Source of the DNA: Oryzias latipes
Taxonomy: Eukaryota > Chordata > Actinopteri > Beloniformes > Adrianichthyidae
NCBI RefSeq assembly: GCF_002234675.1
Contig: NC_019864.2
Coordinates: 17,642,082-17,706,081, forward strand
Direction of reading: 5' to 3'
Length of the DNA stretch: 64,000 nt
The stretch's first letter is position 1, and each line of letters starts with the position of its first letter. The notes beneath the pieces are model-generated. The model was not told the DNA's origin. It saw nothing but the letters and a program-made list of their open reading frames with translations, and ran no database searches. Both the position numbers and the translations under genes were made by a program. Positions 61,706-64,000 of this stretch are shown in pieces.

Positions 61706-64000
61706 ATGAGTAAGCCATTACCTCTGCATTTCGTTGAGTTTACCATTTATTTTTGAAGTTGTGAAGTTTCTGAGTGTCATTTTTGATAAGAGAGAAGGTC
61801 TCTGTGGGCTTGTTTTGAGGCATTTTTATCAGCTGGAGTGGAGAGTTTGTTTGTTCGACATTGCCGCAAGTTCTTGTAGAAAACGCTTTTTGCTTCTGGC
61901 TGCCCACCAAAAACTAAAACTGTTTTTGTTTTTTCAGAGGACACCGACAGTGACCAGTTAAAAAATGTCCCCCAAAGCACTGAAAATGGCATTGACAATG
62001 AGGCATTTGAAATGGGGGTAGGTATTGATGTTTTTTTTTCTTTTATAATCTTGTATTTTAAAAAAGTCCTAACCATTTTTGCATGAAATGCTTTTATTTT
62101 CTTAGGAGGACAGGTATTCTGACAAAGGAAGCATCAAAAGTCAGAGTAAAAAGACAAAGAAAGGATTGGGAACGTACTTGAGGTTCGTGAAGTTGAGATA
62201 TTTCATAGAGTGGAGCAATACAGCCATAACCCAGGAGGAGCCTACTTCTTCATGTTGTTTTGTAAAGACTGCATATCTATAGCACTGTTTTTTGTATAAC
62301 ATGCATGCTTCAAAAACATTCATCCACCTCCTTCCATATGTCAGGTAGAAATGGATAAATTTTAAAAGATCAGTAATGAGACTTGTGTATAGTTTAACAG
62401 TCTATAGTTACATGTATTTTTTCTTTTTAGTTTGACCTGTCTTTTCATCTGTTCTGTATTCCAGCCAAGTTTCCAGGCCAATTAATGCCACTGAGAAGTA
62501 CTTCAAAGCTCATTCAAAAATTTTTAAGTATGTTGTCCTTGGCATTCTTGGAGCAGGTAATAATACATAAACTTAGTCTTTTTTCTAACATTTTATTCCA
62601 TTTCTTCAAAATAACAAAAAAACTCAAATGAGATTCTCAATATTTTAACTTTTGCAGGTTATGTGGCGTACTTCATTGCAGCCTGTGTGTTGGATTTCCA
62701 GAGGGCCACTGCACTCGTCGTCCTCACTATTTTGGCTGTTGTTGCCACTTCTTATGAACTTTTGATGAAGTACAAAGGAGAAAGCATCAGCCACTTTTTA
62801 AAACCTGCAGTCAAATGCTTTCGGTCCAACTTAAAATGGCTAAAATGGTGATTGTACATAACAACTTTTACCTAAAAATCAAAAGGTTCACTTTCTAAAG
62901 CATGCAAACCCGTGAAGATGTGCTGCTTCTCATGTTCTGCAGGGTTTTCATCCTGGCAGTTGTTGTCCTGCTGGTGGTGTGGCTAGTTTTAGACACAAGC
63001 AAGCGCCCAGAGCAGCTTATCTCTTTTGGAGGTGTGTGCATGTTCATTGTGCTTTTATACCTCTTCTCAGCACACAGGTCAATGGTGAGTTTCGCACTAA
63101 CTCTAATCAGAATATTCCTAATGGTTTTGTTGTTATGAAACATGCTTAGCTTTTATGCATCTAGTTATCTGCAGGCCTTTTAGCTGAGACTTTGGCTATC
63201 ACTTGACCTTGTGTCCCTTGTAATAACACCATAATTTATGGATACTGACAATAAATTCTTTTTCAGATCTCATGGAGGCCAGTTTTTTGGGGTCTGGGCA
63301 TGGAATTCTGTATTGGCCTTTTTGTTATAAGAACAGAGCCTGGACTTATTGCCTTCGACTGGCTTGGGAAACAAGTACAGGTAAAACTTTAGATAATGAC
63401 ACTAATGAACATGATTTTTGTTTTTTGAAAAATGTTTAACCAATATTAAGGCACTAAATACTTCATTACAATATTTTGGCTCAAAGTACTGTACTGTTTC
63501 TGGCGATTCAATAACAGTTGCATAAAACAAGAAAAATTATTTAAAGATTGGTGAGAGTTTTTGGTCAACATTTACTCCTGTGACATGACTCCTAATCTCT
63601 TAGAGTGTATTTTCAACTGATGGTGTCATACCTTTATCTCTAGAGGAATTTTATGTTTTTAAGGGTCGATTCAGTAGAATGTGCGCACAGGCATGTGTCT
63701 TCTAATTACTTTTTAATTATTGTTACAGCCTCTTATCTTTATTACATGCAATTTCCCTCATACATTTTCAAATTTACCAATTTTTTGTTTTTATTTCTTC
63801 AAATGGAGTTACTAGTACTGTATTACAATGAGATCATGTTTGTCTCATCGTACCTTTTCTTTTTCTTTAAAATGCAATTTGTCTCATCGTACCTTTTCTT
63901 TTTCTTTAAAATGCAATTTCAGGTGTTTCTTGATTACACCAAAGAAGGCTCATCATTTGTTTTTGGAGACCTGATTGCTAACATCTTTGCCTTTCAAGTA
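61706..64000 (+). CDS. slc28a1: concentrative nucleoside transporter 1 (partial, runs off the right edge)
   Basis: Na+-coupled nucleoside importer of the plasma membrane. Coding exons in the window: 61706-61709, 61938-62017, 62106-62182, 62465-62556, 62658-62847, 62943-63084, 63267-63380 and 63923-64000 (end open); 259 codons, phase continuous. The first coding exon holds only ATGA before gtaagc. The cytoplasmic N-terminus is acidic ([10 protein letters not shown]). Membrane segments follow: [40 protein letters not shown] and [18 protein letters not shown], then [13 protein letters not shown] and [18 protein letters not shown], then [21 protein letters not shown] and [15 protein letters not shown] are closer to human CNT1 than CNT3 as recalled, so I call slc28a1 rather than slc28a3. 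The human protein is about 650 residues. Exon 8's polypyrimidine tract is duplicated (63842-63919). Confidence 0.93.
63842..63919 (+). repeat. exact 39-bp tandem duplication abutting slc28a1 exon 8
   Basis: Two identical copies, 63842-63880 and 63881-63919, each starting GTCTCATCGTACCTTTTC and ending AAAATGCAATTT. The second copy is followed directly by the cag acceptor at 63920-63922. The first copy ends in g at 63881 instead of cag, so only one acceptor exists. Confidence 0.95.

Overview
The window is vertebrate nuclear DNA, almost certainly from a teleost fish. Its genes have many short exons with GT-AG introns and UTRs. The intergenic DNA is AT-rich and holds small DNA transposons and worn LINE pieces. 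Recognisable genes are scaper, rcn2, pstpip1, tspan3, two ch25h-like genes, kti12, nmb, znf592 and slc28a1. The base-level reading does not support naming a genus.

Layout. 1-8.5 kb: the first two coding exons of scaper (minus strand), then a 1.5 kb gap to rcn2. 8.5-24.5 kb: rcn2 (+, ER EF-hand protein ending HDEL), pstpip1 (+, F-BAR/SH3 adaptor) and tspan3 (-, tetraspanin). All three were reconstructed exon by exon with continuous reading phase. 24.5-32 kb: a worn LINE, an intronless cholesterol-25-hydroxylase-like gene (-), and a two-exon fragment of a CARF-like domain (+). 32.3-37.3 kb: an 11-exon gene (+) for a protein with two CCCH fingers and a C-terminal CHY-type zinc finger. 39.7-40.7 kb: a second intronless ch25h-like gene (+) with a TATA box. 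40.7-46.7 kb: no gene seen, only diverged repeats. 46.7-51.2 kb: kti12 (-, nine exons) and nmb (-, neuromedin B precursor). 51.2-59.9 kb: znf592 (-) with a probable long 3' UTR. 61.7-64 kb: the first eight coding exons of slc28a1 (+), running off the window.

The left block (scaper-rcn2-pstpip1-tspan3) matches human 15q24 and the right block (nmb-znf592-slc28a1) matches human 15q25. They are joined here through ch25h-like, CHY-finger and kti12 genes that are not between them in human. The genes do not form a pathway; the grouping is syntenic.

The most unusual signal is in kti12. One intron has a textbook U12-type AT-AC structure (ATATCCTTT donor, TCCTTAAC branch point, AC acceptor), and the first intron of the same gene uses a GC donor. 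Other points worth a look are an unexplained 168-codon ORF antisense inside a kti12 intron, the CARF-like exon pair, an 11-bp perfect hairpin just after the tspan3 stop codon, and an exact 39-bp duplication of the polypyrimidine tract before slc28a1 exon 8. No retrovirus-like or other capsid-bearing element was recognised.
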